Origin: Flavobacteriaceae bacterium
GTDB taxonomy: Bacteria; Bacteroidota; Bacteroidia; Flavobacteriales; Flavobacteriaceae
Direction of reading: 5' to 3'
Assembly (NCBI GenBank): GCA_023262245.1
Contig: JALRDC010000132.1
Coordinates: forward strand, 1 to 11,857
Length of the DNA stretch: 11,857 bases
The notes under the pieces are model-generated. The model had not been told where the DNA came from. It saw only the letters and a list, made by a program, of their open reading frames with translations, and made no database searches. A program made the position numbers and the translations under genes. Below are positions 1 to 7,277 of this stretch, one piece after another. Position 1 is the stretch's first letter. Every line of letters begins with the position of its first letter.

Positions 1-497
1 GCCTTTTCTGCTCCTAAATACCCCGGTCGAAACACCAAGTCAATGTTTGCGCGAATGGGAAGTTTTTTCGCTTCCCTTTTGCTGTACTCCACAGGAAATA
101 AGCTGGGAGTTATTTGCAATACTTCCGTCCCTCCAAAAAGCTGTTCTTGAAGGTCAAAATATTGGTCTTCTAAGCTTAATACTTTAGCATTGGAGGCAAT
201 ATCAAGGGCTTGTAAGGATAGGGTAACTTTATTTTTAAACAATCGATACCAGAGTATCTCTACCCCACTGGCTTTCAGGGTCATTTTGATTTGGGCGGGC
301 GTATTGCTCAACACGATTCCTTTTGGCACATCGTTCCAAACCACAGCAAAAGGTTGTACCAGCTGGTACTGTTTAGAAAGTTTGGTACTCGCCCAAAAAG
401 TAAACGAAAGGAATACAAATAGGGAAAAGAATTGAAAACGACTTTTGGTAGGCAGTTTTTTTAGTACGGTTTCAATTCCTTTTTTTCCTGTTGACAT
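1..497 (-). CDS. YbbR-like (CdaR-family) membrane-anchored protein, 3' end cut by window edge
   Basis: An open frame reads without a stop from an ATG at 495-497 to the window edge, giving 165 codons plus two bases. The N-terminus is basic (several Lys within residues 5-18), followed by one hydrophobic segment at about residues 21-37 (FQFFSLFVFLSFTFWAS), which I read as a single membrane anchor or uncleaved signal. The rest is beta-rich, with alternating short hydrophobic stretches (for example QPFAVVWNDVPKGIVL) as in YbbR repeats. In Firmicutes, YbbR/CdaR proteins modulate the diadenylate cyclase CdaA; no cyclase gene is visible here, so that role is not established for this protein. It lies 24 nt downstream of fabI on the same strand and probably shares its transcript. 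An ATG at 502-504 is out of frame. The family call rests on topology and on the fabI-linked position I recall in Flavobacteriia, so it is moderate. Confidence 0.72.
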   Translation of the reverse strand, partial: MSTGKKGIETVLKKLPTKSRFQFFSLFVFLSFTFWASTKLSKQYQLVQPFAVVWNDVPKGIVLSNTPAQIKMTLKASGVEILWYRLFKNKVTLSLQALDIASNAKVLSLEDQYFDLQEQLFGGTEVLQITPSLFPVEYSKREAKKLPIRANIDLVFRPGYLGAEK

Positions 498-521
498 TTG
501 GCATATCTTCTGTTGTCTGCC

Positions 522-1340
522 CTATGCTTTTGGAGTTAATTCATCAATGATCTCTTGACTTACTCCTACATTGGAAAAGCCTCCATCATGGTAAAGGTTC
601 TGAAGTGTTACCTTCTTGGTATAGTCCGAGAAAAGAGACACGGTATAGTCTGCACATTCCTTTGCAGTTGCATTACCTAAGGGAGCCATTTTTTCAGCGT
701 AATTTAGAAAACCATCCAAACCTGCCACTCCTTTACCTGCGGTAGTGAGCGTAGGCGATTGAGAAATGGTATTGACTCGAACTTTTTTGTCTTTACCAAA
801 GAAGTATCCAAAACTTCGTGCAATGGATTCTAAATAAGCTTTATTGTCTGCCATGTCGTTGTAATTGGGAAAGGTTCTTTGTGCTGCCACATAAGAAAGT
901 GCAACGATGCTTCCCCACTCGTTCATCGCGTCTTTTTGGTACAAACACTGCATTAATTTATGAAAGGATACTGCAGAAACATCCCAGCCTTTCGCCATCC
1001 AATCGTGATTTAAATCGGTGTAGTGCTTTCCTTTTCTCACATTTACAGACATGCCAATAGAATGCAAAACAAAATCTAATTTACCTCCCAAGACCTCTTG
1101 TGCTTGATCGATCAATTGGTTCAAGTCCTCCAAATTAGTTGCATCAGCGGCTATAACTTGGGAACCTGTTTGTTCAGCAAGGGCATTGATCGTCCCCATA
1201 CGAAGCGCAACGGGGGCGTTGGTTAGCACAAAACTTCCACCAGCATCATGAACGGATTCGGCTGTTTTCCACGCGATGGATTGATCGTCTAGCGCACCAA
1301 AAATAATTCCTTTTTTTCCTTCTAAAATTTTATGTGACAT
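522..1340 (-). CDS. fabI: Enoyl-[acyl-carrier-protein] reductase (NADH), FabI type
   Basis: FabI catalyses the last reduction of each fatty-acid elongation cycle, turning trans-2-enoyl-ACP into acyl-ACP in the cytoplasm with NADH. The 272-residue protein is close to the usual length (E. coli 262) and is a complete Rossmann-fold short-chain dehydrogenase. The N-terminal cofactor motif GALDDQSIAW (residues 15-24) is the divergent glycine motif of FabI rather than the classical TGxxxGxG. The catalytic set is visible: Tyr150 in LSYVAAQ, and Tyr160 and Lys167 in PNYNDMADNK, matching E. coli Tyr146, Tyr156 and Lys163. The loop after the active site reads SQSPTLTTAGKG. The start is an ATG, with a good Bacteroidota -7 box at 1360-1367. 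The gene follows recN by 30 nt and precedes a YbbR-like gene by 24 nt. Nothing suggests damage. Confidence 0.96.
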   Translation of the reverse strand: MSHKILEGKKGIIFGALDDQSIAWKTAESVHDAGGSFVLTNAPVALRMGTINALAEQTGSQVIAADATNLEDLNQLIDQAQEVLGGKLDFVLHSIGMSVNVRKGKHYTDLNHDWMAKGWDVSAVSFHKLMQCLYQKDAMNEWGSIVALSYVAAQRTFPNYNDMADNKAYLESIARSFGYFFGKDKKVRVNTISQSPTLTTAGKGVAGLDGFLNYAEKMAPLGNATAKECADYTVSLFSDYTKKVTLQNLYHDGGFSNVGVSQEIIDELTPKA

Positions 1341-1359
1341 GCGTGATTCTTTTCGATTT

Positions 1360-1367
1360 CAAAGATA
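1360..1367 (-). promoter_or_regulatory. Candidate -7 promoter box for fabI (TATCTTTG)
   Basis: On the minus strand the bases read TATCTTTG, a full match to the Bacteroidota -7 consensus TAnnTTTG. It lies 19 nt upstream of the fabI ATG, in the recN-fabI gap. Transcription would begin about five bases downstream, giving a leader of roughly 14 nt. The matching -33 TTG is not well placed: the nearest one lies only about 12 nt upstream, inside the end of recN. I infer that fabI and the YbbR-like gene can be transcribed separately from recN. Confidence 0.5.
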
Positions 1368-1370
1368 CAT

Positions 1371-3023
1371 TTAATTCATCAATTGTTTCGCATGAGCAAT
1401 AGCGGTTTCGGTAACTTGATTTCCAGAAAGCATCTTAGCAATTTCTTGAATGCGAGCGTCTTCATTTAAAATGTATAAATGGGTTTGGGTTTTTCCGTCA
1501 TCAATCTTTTTCTCAACTTTAAAATGATGACTTCCCTTTGCAGCTACTTGAGGTAAATGGGTTATAGTAAACACCTGAAGCTTTTCAGCTACAGTAGCCA
1601 TCACCTCAGCAATACTATCGGATATTTTCCCGGAAACACCACTATCGATCTCATCAAAAATAAGTGTAGGCAATTTTTTGTATCGTGATAAAACTGTTTT
1701 AATGGCCAACATGATACGGGAGAGTTCCCCGCCAGAGGCAACCTTTTTTAAACTTTTAAACCCACTCCCTTGATTAGCACTAAATTCAAAAGAAAGGATG
1801 TCGGTGCCATTGGAAAGGAAGTCTTTACTAGGGTTTAAATCAATTTTAAAATGGGCGTCTGGCATTCCCATTTTACCTACCAAAAGTTGTAGCTCTTCTT
1901 CTAGGATGGTTTTTGACCGATGCCTTTGCTCAGAAAGTTGTTTGCTAATAGCTTCTAAAGCAGTTTTTGTTTCCTTTTCCTTTTTTCTTAATAGTGCTAA
2001 TTTATCCTCAAGATTAATTGTTTCTTCCAGCGTATCTGCTAATTCTATTTGTATTGCTAACAATTCTTTAACCGATTGAACTTTATGTTTTTGGTACAAA
2101 CTGTTTAGATTGTCCATTTGAGCTTGTAACTGTTCTAGCTTTTGAGGGTTTGCTTCCAAACGATCAAATTGAAGTTTAAACTCCTCCAAAAGATCATCCG
2201 TTTCTACTGCCAAACTTTTTACCCTCTCATGAATTTGTTCGTAATGCTTGGCTTTCTGGGCTATCCCCTGACTAAGACGTTGCAAATGATTCATTTGATC
2301 TACTATACCCATAGATTCAGCTTCCAATAATTGTATGGATTCTGCCAGGGAAGTTTGTAGGTATTCTACATGTGTTAAGGCATCAAGTTGTTCTTCTAAT
2401 ATTGTGTCCATTCCGGGCTCAAGGTTAGAGGCCACTAACTCTTCGTATAAAAACTGTTTTAAATCGAAGGCATCCTTTGATTGGCTCTGCAGAGATTGCC
2501 AATGATCCATTTCTTTTTGAGTATTCTTATAAATTGAAAGGCTTTCTTTATACCGTGATAAAACAGTTTCATTATTGGCGAGAGCATCGAGTACTTGAAA
2601 CTGATATTCGTTTTGCAAGAGCGTTTGTGTGTCGTGTTGAGAATGTATATCTATGAGATGAATGCTTACTGCTTGTAAAACATTAAGGGTTACTGGAGTG
2701 TCGTTTATAAATGCCCTGGATTTTCCTTGAGGTAAAAGTTCCCTTCTCAAAAGAGTTTGATCTTCGTAATCCAAATCGTGGTTTTTGAAAAGTGCTTGAA
2801 GTCCATAATCACTTACATCAAATGTGGCCTCAACAACACATTTTTTAGTAGGATCAAAAAGACTACTTAAGTCTGCTCGTTTTCCCAAGACAAGAGACAA
2901 ACCTCCTAATAAAATAGACTTTCCGGCACCTGTCTCTCCCGTAATACAAGTCATCCCACTAGAAAAATCAACCTCTAGATTTTCGATGAGTGCGAAGTTT
3001 TTTATTTTAAGTTGTGTTAACAA
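1371..3023 (-). CDS. recN: DNA repair protein RecN (SMC-like ATPase), TTG start
   Basis: RecN is an SMC-like ATPase that acts early in double-strand break repair, gathering broken ends before RecA-dependent recombination. The 550 residues match the family length. Walker A is GETGAGKS (29-36). A long central coiled-coil region with many Glu, Gln and Leu follows. The ABC signature ASGGELSR is at 429-436, Walker B LIFDE at 454-458 with Asp457 and Glu458, and the H-loop THLPQ carries His489. The N-terminus MLTQLKIKNFALI fits the family start exactly only if translation begins at the TTG at 3021-3023. No in-frame ATG or GTG lies just upstream, and the next internal Met is already inside the domain. 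It follows the PorD-like gene by 46 nt, a gap with a T8 run right after that gene's stop and a weak box (TATCTTAG, 3046-3053). It may therefore be partly uncoupled from the upstream operon. Confidence 0.95.
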   Translation of the reverse strand: MLTQLKIKNFALIENLEVDFSSGMTCITGETGAGKSILLGGLSLVLGKRADLSSLFDPTKKCVVEATFDVSDYGLQALFKNHDLDYEDQTLLRRELLPQGKSRAFINDTPVTLNVLQAVSIHLIDIHSQHDTQTLLQNEYQFQVLDALANNETVLSRYKESLSIYKNTQKEMDHWQSLQSQSKDAFDLKQFLYEELVASNLEPGMDTILEEQLDALTHVEYLQTSLAESIQLLEAESMGIVDQMNHLQRLSQGIAQKAKHYEQIHERVKSLAVETDDLLEEFKLQFDRLEANPQKLEQLQAQMDNLNSLYQKHKVQSVKELLAIQIELADTLEETINLEDKLALLRKKEKETKTALEAISKQLSEQRHRSKTILEEELQLLVGKMGMPDAHFKIDLNPSKDFLSNGTDILSFEFSANQGSGFKSLKKVASGGELSRIMLAIKTVLSRYKKLPTLIFDEIDSGVSGKISDSIAEVMATVAEKLQVFTITHLPQVAAKGSHHFKVEKKIDDGKTQTHLYILNEDARIQEIAKMLSGNQVTETAIAHAKQLMN

Positions 3024-3069
3024 GGCTGTTAAGTAATTTAAGCCTCTAAGATAGGGATATTAAAAAAAA

Positions 3070-3963
3070 TTAAGCCTTGATTTGTTTCCATCTTGCACCA
3101 AAAAAAGGAGCAATTTTCTTGAGTACTTCTTCGGTCTTTTTAAAGTCAACTTTGGGGCCTTCCTGAAAGAGATTTACAATTTCTTCGACTTTTGCATCAA
3201 AAAAGATTTGTAGCAAAAAAGCATTAGGTCTTCTTTGAAACATAGGTTCAAGCTGACCTATTGCTTTCATTAATGCAGATTTTCCAGTGATAGGGTCTTG
3301 GGTCATCTGGTCCAGTCCCTCCCGATGATAAGTATATAGTGCTTGTCGGTATTCTCTAAAAGTATTTGAACGTAATGCATCGACCAGCCAAAATCGGTTA
3401 CGATTACTATCGGATGGTTTCCAACCACTTCGAGAGGTATTTTGGGATAGATTAACGATACGGAACGCTTCATCATAAAAAGGGTCCCCTCCGTTGGGGG
3501 AAAAACTGTCTGCATCCAAACCTAAAATTATGTAAGCGTAAAAGCTTATTAATGAAATTAAATTGGATTCAAAACTGGTTTGATTGTAAAACAAGGGTTG
3601 AAATTCTTGATAGGAAAAGACAATATCTTTATCTAAAAAATTTAAAACAGGGCTGTCGTAGTTGGAGTCAAAAACAGGACGTTGGGATTGCACTTGAAGG
3701 GTCGCTTCAAACTGGTCATTACTATAGCCTGATAAGTTAAATACAAAAGAACAACTTATTTTCTCTTGATTTAAAAATTCTTGATTGGTCCACACCTGAG
3801 TATTAATAAACTCGCTAATAGAACGTTCCAAGGTTTTAAATATTTGCTGATTCGTTTGATTGACTAAATCAGAATTTACAATTACTTGAGCGTTTAATTC
3901 TTGCGCCTGTAGGGATGAGGAAAATACTAACAAGAAGAAGATTACCGAAAGGGATGTTTTCAT
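3070..3963 (-). CDS. porD: DUF4835 family protein, PorD-like component linked to type IX secretion
   Basis: A 297-residue exported protein. From the ATG at 3961-3963 the N-terminus is a clear signal peptide: Lys2, a hydrophobic core SVIFFLLVF, then SSSLQAQ, with likely signal-peptidase I cleavage after Ala20. The open frame extends 12 codons further upstream without signal character. The chosen ATG overlaps the coaBC TGA as ATGA, so translation is probably coupled. The mature part resembles the DUF4835 family of Bacteroidota (ELNAQVIVNSDLVNQTNQQIF near its start, then LGLDADSFSPNGGDPFYDEA). My recollection is that databases name this family type IX secretion system protein PorD; its exact function in secretion is poorly defined. 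Location is inferred to be periplasm or outer membrane. The coaBC-DUF4835-recN order is, from memory, common in Flavobacteriia. The family call is firm; the role and symbol are less so. Confidence 0.82.
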   Translation of the reverse strand: MKTSLSVIFFLLVFSSSLQAQELNAQVIVNSDLVNQTNQQIFKTLERSISEFINTQVWTNQEFLNQEKISCSFVFNLSGYSNDQFEATLQVQSQRPVFDSNYDSPVLNFLDKDIVFSYQEFQPLFYNQTSFESNLISLISFYAYIILGLDADSFSPNGGDPFYDEAFRIVNLSQNTSRSGWKPSDSNRNRFWLVDALRSNTFREYRQALYTYHREGLDQMTQDPITGKSALMKAIGQLEPMFQRRPNAFLLQIFFDAKVEEIVNLFQEGPKVDFKKTEEVLKKIAPFFGARWKQIKA

Positions 3964-5162
3964 AGGGCTAAAATTTGTTCGTAAATGCATTGAGCACATT
4001 CTATTTTTGATTGTAAGGGAAAAGATTTAATAGAGTGATCTGCGTGAATAAAGGTAATTTTATTTGTAGAAACAGAAAAACCGGCACCTTTATCTTGTAA
4101 AGAATTTAAAACAATCCCATCTAGGTTTTTTCTTTGAAGTTTTCCTTTTGCATTTTCCAACTCATTATCGGTTTCAAGCGCAAACCCAAGGAGGTATTGG
4201 TGCTTTTTATGCAAACCCATATAGGCTAAAATATCTTCAGTTGGTTTAAGAGAAAGTGAAAGATTGGCTTTTTCTTTTTTTATTTTTTGTGCTTTTACTT
4301 TATCCGGTTTAAAATCTGCTACTGCGGCGGCGGCAATAGCAATAGCAACAGAATCAAAATGTTCCTTTACTTTTTCAAACATTGCATCAGCACTAACTAC
4401 CCGGATAAGCTTGACGTTGGGATGGTTAATTTTTTCAGCAGTAGGGCCGCTAATTAAAATAACTGAAGCGCCCAAATTTGCAGCAACTTCAGCAAGAGCA
4501 AAACCCATCTTACCCGATGCGTGATTCCCAATAAATCGAACCGGATCAATTGCCTCATAGGTTGGACCTGCAGTGATTAAAACTTGTTTATCCTTTAAAG
4601 GAAGTTTGGGAGTAAAGAAGTTTATAAGAGAGGTTATTATTTCTTGAGGTTCCAACATTCTTCCTTTACCTTCCAAACCACTTGCCAATGGTCCCTCGCC
4701 AACAGGCAAGATCTTGTTTTTAAAAGAAGTCAGTGTCTTCAAATTGTTTTGATTGGAGGGATGGGAGTACATATCTAAATCCATTGCAGGGGCAACGAAA
4801 ACAGGACATTTTGCAGATAAATAAACCGCTAACAGAAGGTTATTACATCTGCCATGGGCCATAGCGGAAAGGGTATTTGAAGTTGCTGGGGCGATAAGGA
4901 GTACATCCGCCCAAAGTCCCAATGCTACGTGGTCATTCCAAACAGGATTGTCTAGATCTGTAGCGGTAAATGTAGAGTAAACCTCGTTCTTAGAGACTGT
5001 GGCAAGTGTTAAAGGCGTTACAAATTCTTTCGCAGCAGGTGTCATAACGACTTTAACCTCTGCGCCTAATTTGATAAGCCCTCGAACTAACAACGGAGTC
5101 TTGTAAGCGGCAATTCCTCCCGAAATTCCGAGTAAAATCTTTTTACCGCTTAACAAACTCAT
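3960..5162 (-). CDS. coaBC: Bifunctional phosphopantothenoylcysteine decarboxylase / phosphopantothenate-cysteine ligase
   Basis: CoaBC makes 4'-phosphopantetheine for coenzyme A: the CoaB half joins phosphopantothenate to cysteine using CTP, and the FMN-dependent CoaC half decarboxylates the product. At 400 residues it is full length. CoaC (about 1-185) has the flavin motif GISGGIAAYK (12-21), the catalytic His78 in NDHVALG (E. coli His75), the PATSNT flavin motif (92-97) and the substrate clamp PAMDLDMY (125-132). CoaB (about 190-400) has ITAGPTYEAIDPVRF (196-210), the NHASGKMG nucleotide motif and the QKIKK lysine cluster (292-296). Two positions differ from the E. coli CoaC: Asp128 stands where Asn125 is found in PxMNxxMW, and Ser161 in PLASGLEGKGRM stands where the reducing Cys158 is found. 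I believe these changes are usual in Bacteroidota. The start is an ATG 3 nt after rpoZ, and the stop overlaps the next gene. Confidence 0.96.
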   Translation of the reverse strand: MSLLSGKKILLGISGGIAAYKTPLLVRGLIKLGAEVKVVMTPAAKEFVTPLTLATVSKNEVYSTFTATDLDNPVWNDHVALGLWADVLLIAPATSNTLSAMAHGRCNNLLLAVYLSAKCPVFVAPAMDLDMYSHPSNQNNLKTLTSFKNKILPVGEGPLASGLEGKGRMLEPQEIITSLINFFTPKLPLKDKQVLITAGPTYEAIDPVRFIGNHASGKMGFALAEVAANLGASVILISGPTAEKINHPNVKLIRVVSADAMFEKVKEHFDSVAIAIAAAAVADFKPDKVKAQKIKKEKANLSLSLKPTEDILAYMGLHKKHQYLLGFALETDNELENAKGKLQRKNLDGIVLNSLQDKGAGFSVSTNKITFIHADHSIKSFPLQSKIECAQCIYEQILAL

Positions 5163-5165
5163 CTG

Positions 5166-5495
5166 TTAGGCTTTGGGTTCGTCTGTATGTCGTGAATAAA
5201 TTTTATCGTTTAACCACTCTTCTACTGCCATTGCGTGTGGCTTGGGTAAACGTTCATAAAAACGAGAAACCTCAATTTGTTCCTTGTTTTCAAAAATTTC
5301 TTCTAAACTGTCGTTATGAGTAGCAAATTCTTCTAATTTCTCATGCAATTCCTTTTTGATATCCAGGTTAATTTGCTGCGATCTTTTGGCAATAATCGAT
5401 AAGGCCTCATAGATATTCTCTGTAGACTCCTCAATCTTATTGCGATTGTATGTTTTTGAAGTTAATGCTGCTTTTGATTCTCTGTATTTTGTCAT
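5166..5495 (-). CDS. rpoZ: DNA-directed RNA polymerase omega subunit, Bacteroidota type
   Basis: Omega binds the beta' subunit and helps RNA polymerase assemble. The protein is 109 residues. The central helix NIYEALSIIAKRSQQI (about 27-42) matches the Rpb6/omega signature, in which a conserved IxAKRxRQI-like stretch follows a short acidic linker. The C-terminal half is charged and helical (KKELHEKLEEFATHNDSLEE) and ends in a Bacteroidota-style extension containing EWLNDKIY. No other domain is present. It sits 4 nt after bamD and 3 nt before coaBC, so it is clearly part of one transcript. Linkage of rpoZ to coaBC is also seen in other phyla, which supports the call. The start is the only ATG near the N-terminus and has no visible Shine-Dalgarno sequence. 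Confidence 0.88.
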   Translation of the reverse strand: MTKYRESKAALTSKTYNRNKIEESTENIYEALSIIAKRSQQINLDIKKELHEKLEEFATHNDSLEEIFENKEQIEVSRFYERLPKPHAMAVEEWLNDKIYSRHTDEPKA

Positions 5496-5499
5496 TGTT

Positions 5500-6327
5500 C
5501 TATTTTGAAAGTGTAGTCGTTGTAGTATTAAATTCTTCTAGTTCTGAGTTTACTCTTTTCATTTTATTATCTAAGTCAGCTAGAAAAAGTGTTTCCGGGT
5601 AATATCTTAAAATCAGATCGTATTGTTCTTGAAGTTCCTTTAGGCGTTCTTCTTTCTTTGAAATAACGCTATTAATAGCAATTTCGTATAACGATAAAAA
5701 CTTCGTATAAAGTGCCTCTTCTCTAAATTTCGTGCCAGGAAAATTTGCTATAAAATTGTCATTCGCCTTAATTGCTGCTCTGTAATCTCGAATGGTAAAA
5801 TACTGTTTAGCAATCTCAAAATCTTTCTTTTCTAATTTTTCCTGAAGTTCCGAAATCATCTGATTAGCCTCTGGATTATATTCTGAGTTTGGGTAAAGGT
5901 TTATGAAAATCTGTAATTTTTCGATGGCCTTGTAGGTATCCTTTTGATCCAAACTGTATGAGGGAGATTGGTGATAATAACTTTTTGCCGCTTTAAAAGT
6001 AGCCTCTTGTACGCGTTCACTTTTTGGATAAGACTTAACAAAACTTTCATATTGATAGGCTGCTAGATTATAGCTTCTGATTTGAAAGTACGAATCGGCA
6101 AAAAAGAAGATAATACGTTGCGCTTGTGGCTTTCCACGATAGGTTGGGAGGATCTGCTCTAATAAGCGATTTGCCTTGCGGTATTCCCCATTATTATAAA
6201 AAACTTCGGCTTGTTTGTATTTCTCAGGAACATCATCGCTATTTAAAAGCTTTTGATAATCACTGCAAGAAACCAAAGTTGTCAATAAACAGACTAAGAT
6301 CGAAAACGAAATTATTTTAAATTTCAT
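5500..6327 (-). CDS. bamD: Outer membrane assembly lipoprotein BamD
   Basis: BamD is the essential lipoprotein partner of BamA in folding beta-barrels into the outer membrane and acts on the periplasmic face. The 275-residue protein begins with a lipoprotein signal (MKFKIISFSILVCLLTTLVSC), in which LVSC (18-21) is the lipobox and Cys21 the predicted lipidated residue. TPR-like helical repeats follow: YKQAEVFYNNGEYRKANRLL (37-56), a second around YFQIRSYNLAAYQYESFVKSYPKS, and further units with IEKLQIFINLYPNSEY and YRAAIKANDNFIANFPGTKF. The recurrent YPxS/FPxT turn ends are typical of BamD/YfiO. It is somewhat longer than the E. coli protein (245). It is the first gene of the bamD-rpoZ-coaBC-porD unit and has a -7 box only four bases before its ATG. 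Confidence is high for family and role. Confidence 0.93.
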   Translation of the reverse strand: MKFKIISFSILVCLLTTLVSCSDYQKLLNSDDVPEKYKQAEVFYNNGEYRKANRLLEQILPTYRGKPQAQRIIFFFADSYFQIRSYNLAAYQYESFVKSYPKSERVQEATFKAAKSYYHQSPSYSLDQKDTYKAIEKLQIFINLYPNSEYNPEANQMISELQEKLEKKDFEIAKQYFTIRDYRAAIKANDNFIANFPGTKFREEALYTKFLSLYEIAINSVISKKEERLKELQEQYDLILRYYPETLFLADLDNKMKRVNSELEEFNTTTTTLSK

Positions 6328-6331
6328 CCTG

Positions 6332-6339
6332 CAAAAGTA
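6332..6339 (-). promoter_or_regulatory. Candidate -7 promoter box for the bamD operon (TACTTTTG), nearly touching the start codon
   Basis: The minus strand reads TACTTTTGCAGGATG, where TACTTTTG is a perfect TAnnTTTG box and ATG is the bamD start. Only four bases (CAGG) separate them. If transcription starts about five bases after the box, the mRNA would begin at or within a base or two of the start codon, making bamD leaderless or nearly so. No TTG lies at the usual 17-23 nt upstream spacing; the nearest is 32 nt away, so the -33 half is unsupported. Confidence 0.5.
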
Positions 6340-6389
6340 CTAAATATCGATGAGAATGGAAATTTTAATTCCAAAGAGCTTGTTAAAAT

Positions 6390-7277
6390 TTAATAGGCAT
6401 AAACAGACTGCTCCAACGCTTGCTCCATTCGGTCAACTAAACCGCTGGTGGCACAAACCAATGGTAGCCGAACTTGTTTCGAACACAAGCCTAAAAGTTC
6501 CATAAGGGCTTTGATTCCTACAGGATTCCCTTCTTCAAATAACAAATTGACGAGATCTAAAAGTTGATAATGCAATTGATAAGCCTTTTGAAGCTCTCCC
6601 TGTGCTACATAGCGAAACATCTTTACAAGAGGAACGGGAAGTGCATTTCCTAAAACAGAAATAGTCCCAACAGCTCCAGCTAAAAGCATTGGAAGGGTAA
6701 GCGCATCATCACCTGAAATCACCTGAATAGTTGCTGGACAGCTTTTTATTATTTGTTGGGCTTGTAGCATGTCCCCACTAGCTTCCTTGATTCCTATAAT
6801 TGAATCATAATCCTTAGCCAATCGAATAAAGGTTGCTGATTCTACCATGCTTCCCGTTCGAGAAGGTACATTGTAGACAATAATAGGTAACGGGCTGGCT
6901 TTTACAATTTCAGCATAGTGATGATAGATCCCCTCTTGAGTAGGTTTATTGTAATAAGGGGAAACAGAAAGTATTGCTCCAAATGGACTTAAGTCTGTGG
7001 ATTCAATTTCAGCAACTACACGGGCAGTATTATTTCCACCAATTCCTATAACTAAAGGGATTCTGTTAGAACACGCTTGAACTATGGCCTGTATTACCTT
7101 CTTTTTTTCCTCTTTAGAGAGGCAAACTACTTCTGCAGTTGTTCCCATAACAACTAAATAATCTACACCTCCATTAATAATGTTTTGTACAATTCCTGGT
7201 ATTGCCTCAAAATCAATGGTTCCGTCGAGTTTAAATGGAGTAACCATAGCTACCCCCAGGCCTTTTAAATTCATCAT
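6390..7277 (-). CDS. dapA: 4-hydroxy-tetrahydrodipicolinate synthase
   Basis: DapA condenses pyruvate with aspartate semialdehyde, the first committed step to diaminopimelate and lysine. The 295 residues form a standard TIM barrel. The Schiff-base lysine is Lys164 in GIKEASGDM, the proton-relay Tyr135 lies in VYNVPSRTG with Arg140 five residues on, the threonine pair is Thr46-Thr47 in GTTAE, and PYYNKPTQEG (107-116) supplies the second tyrosine. SGDDALTLP (188-196) and GTISVLGN (204-211) complete the family pattern. GTTAE replaces the more common GTTGE. Two ATG codons stand side by side (7277 and 7274) directly after the TAG of the DUF6913 gene; the first is used here, and the second would remove one Met. 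All catalytic residues that separate DapA from aldolase and NanA relatives are present, including the substrate-binding Arg. Confidence 0.93.
   Translation of the reverse strand: MMNLKGLGVAMVTPFKLDGTIDFEAIPGIVQNIINGGVDYLVVMGTTAEVVCLSKEEKKKVIQAIVQACSNRIPLVIGIGGNNTARVVAEIESTDLSPFGAILSVSPYYNKPTQEGIYHHYAEIVKASPLPIIVYNVPSRTGSMVESATFIRLAKDYDSIIGIKEASGDMLQAQQIIKSCPATIQVISGDDALTLPMLLAGAVGTISVLGNALPVPLVKMFRYVAQGELQKAYQLHYQLLDLVNLLFEEGNPVGIKALMELLGLCSKQVRLPLVCATSGLVDRMEQALEQSVYAY

Noticed and set aside
190..1060. Plus-strand open frames of about 80 codons over the YbbR-like and fabI genes (190-435, 818-1060)
   Set aside because: They lie wholly opposite well-supported minus-strand genes, have no recognisable motif and no promoter, and are expected shadows.
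3024..3050. Short hairpin in the recN leader (GGCT paired with AGCC, next to the TTG start) that might hide the start codon
   Set aside because: Only four strong pairs plus a bulged AT extension; too weak to call a regulatory structure without comparative support.
3061..3069. T8 run on the minus strand right after the PorD-like stop as an intrinsic terminator
   Set aside because: No convincing GC-containing stem precedes it, so it does not meet the usual terminator pattern.
3303..3515. A 70-codon minus-strand frame inside the PorD-like gene, in another frame
   Set aside because: It lies entirely within a longer gene with a signal peptide and family match, and its product has no recognisable feature.
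6356..6370. Imperfect inverted repeat GGAA...TTCC between dapA and bamD as a dapA terminator
   Set aside because: Two internal mismatches and only four outer pairs; no following U-tract on the minus strand.
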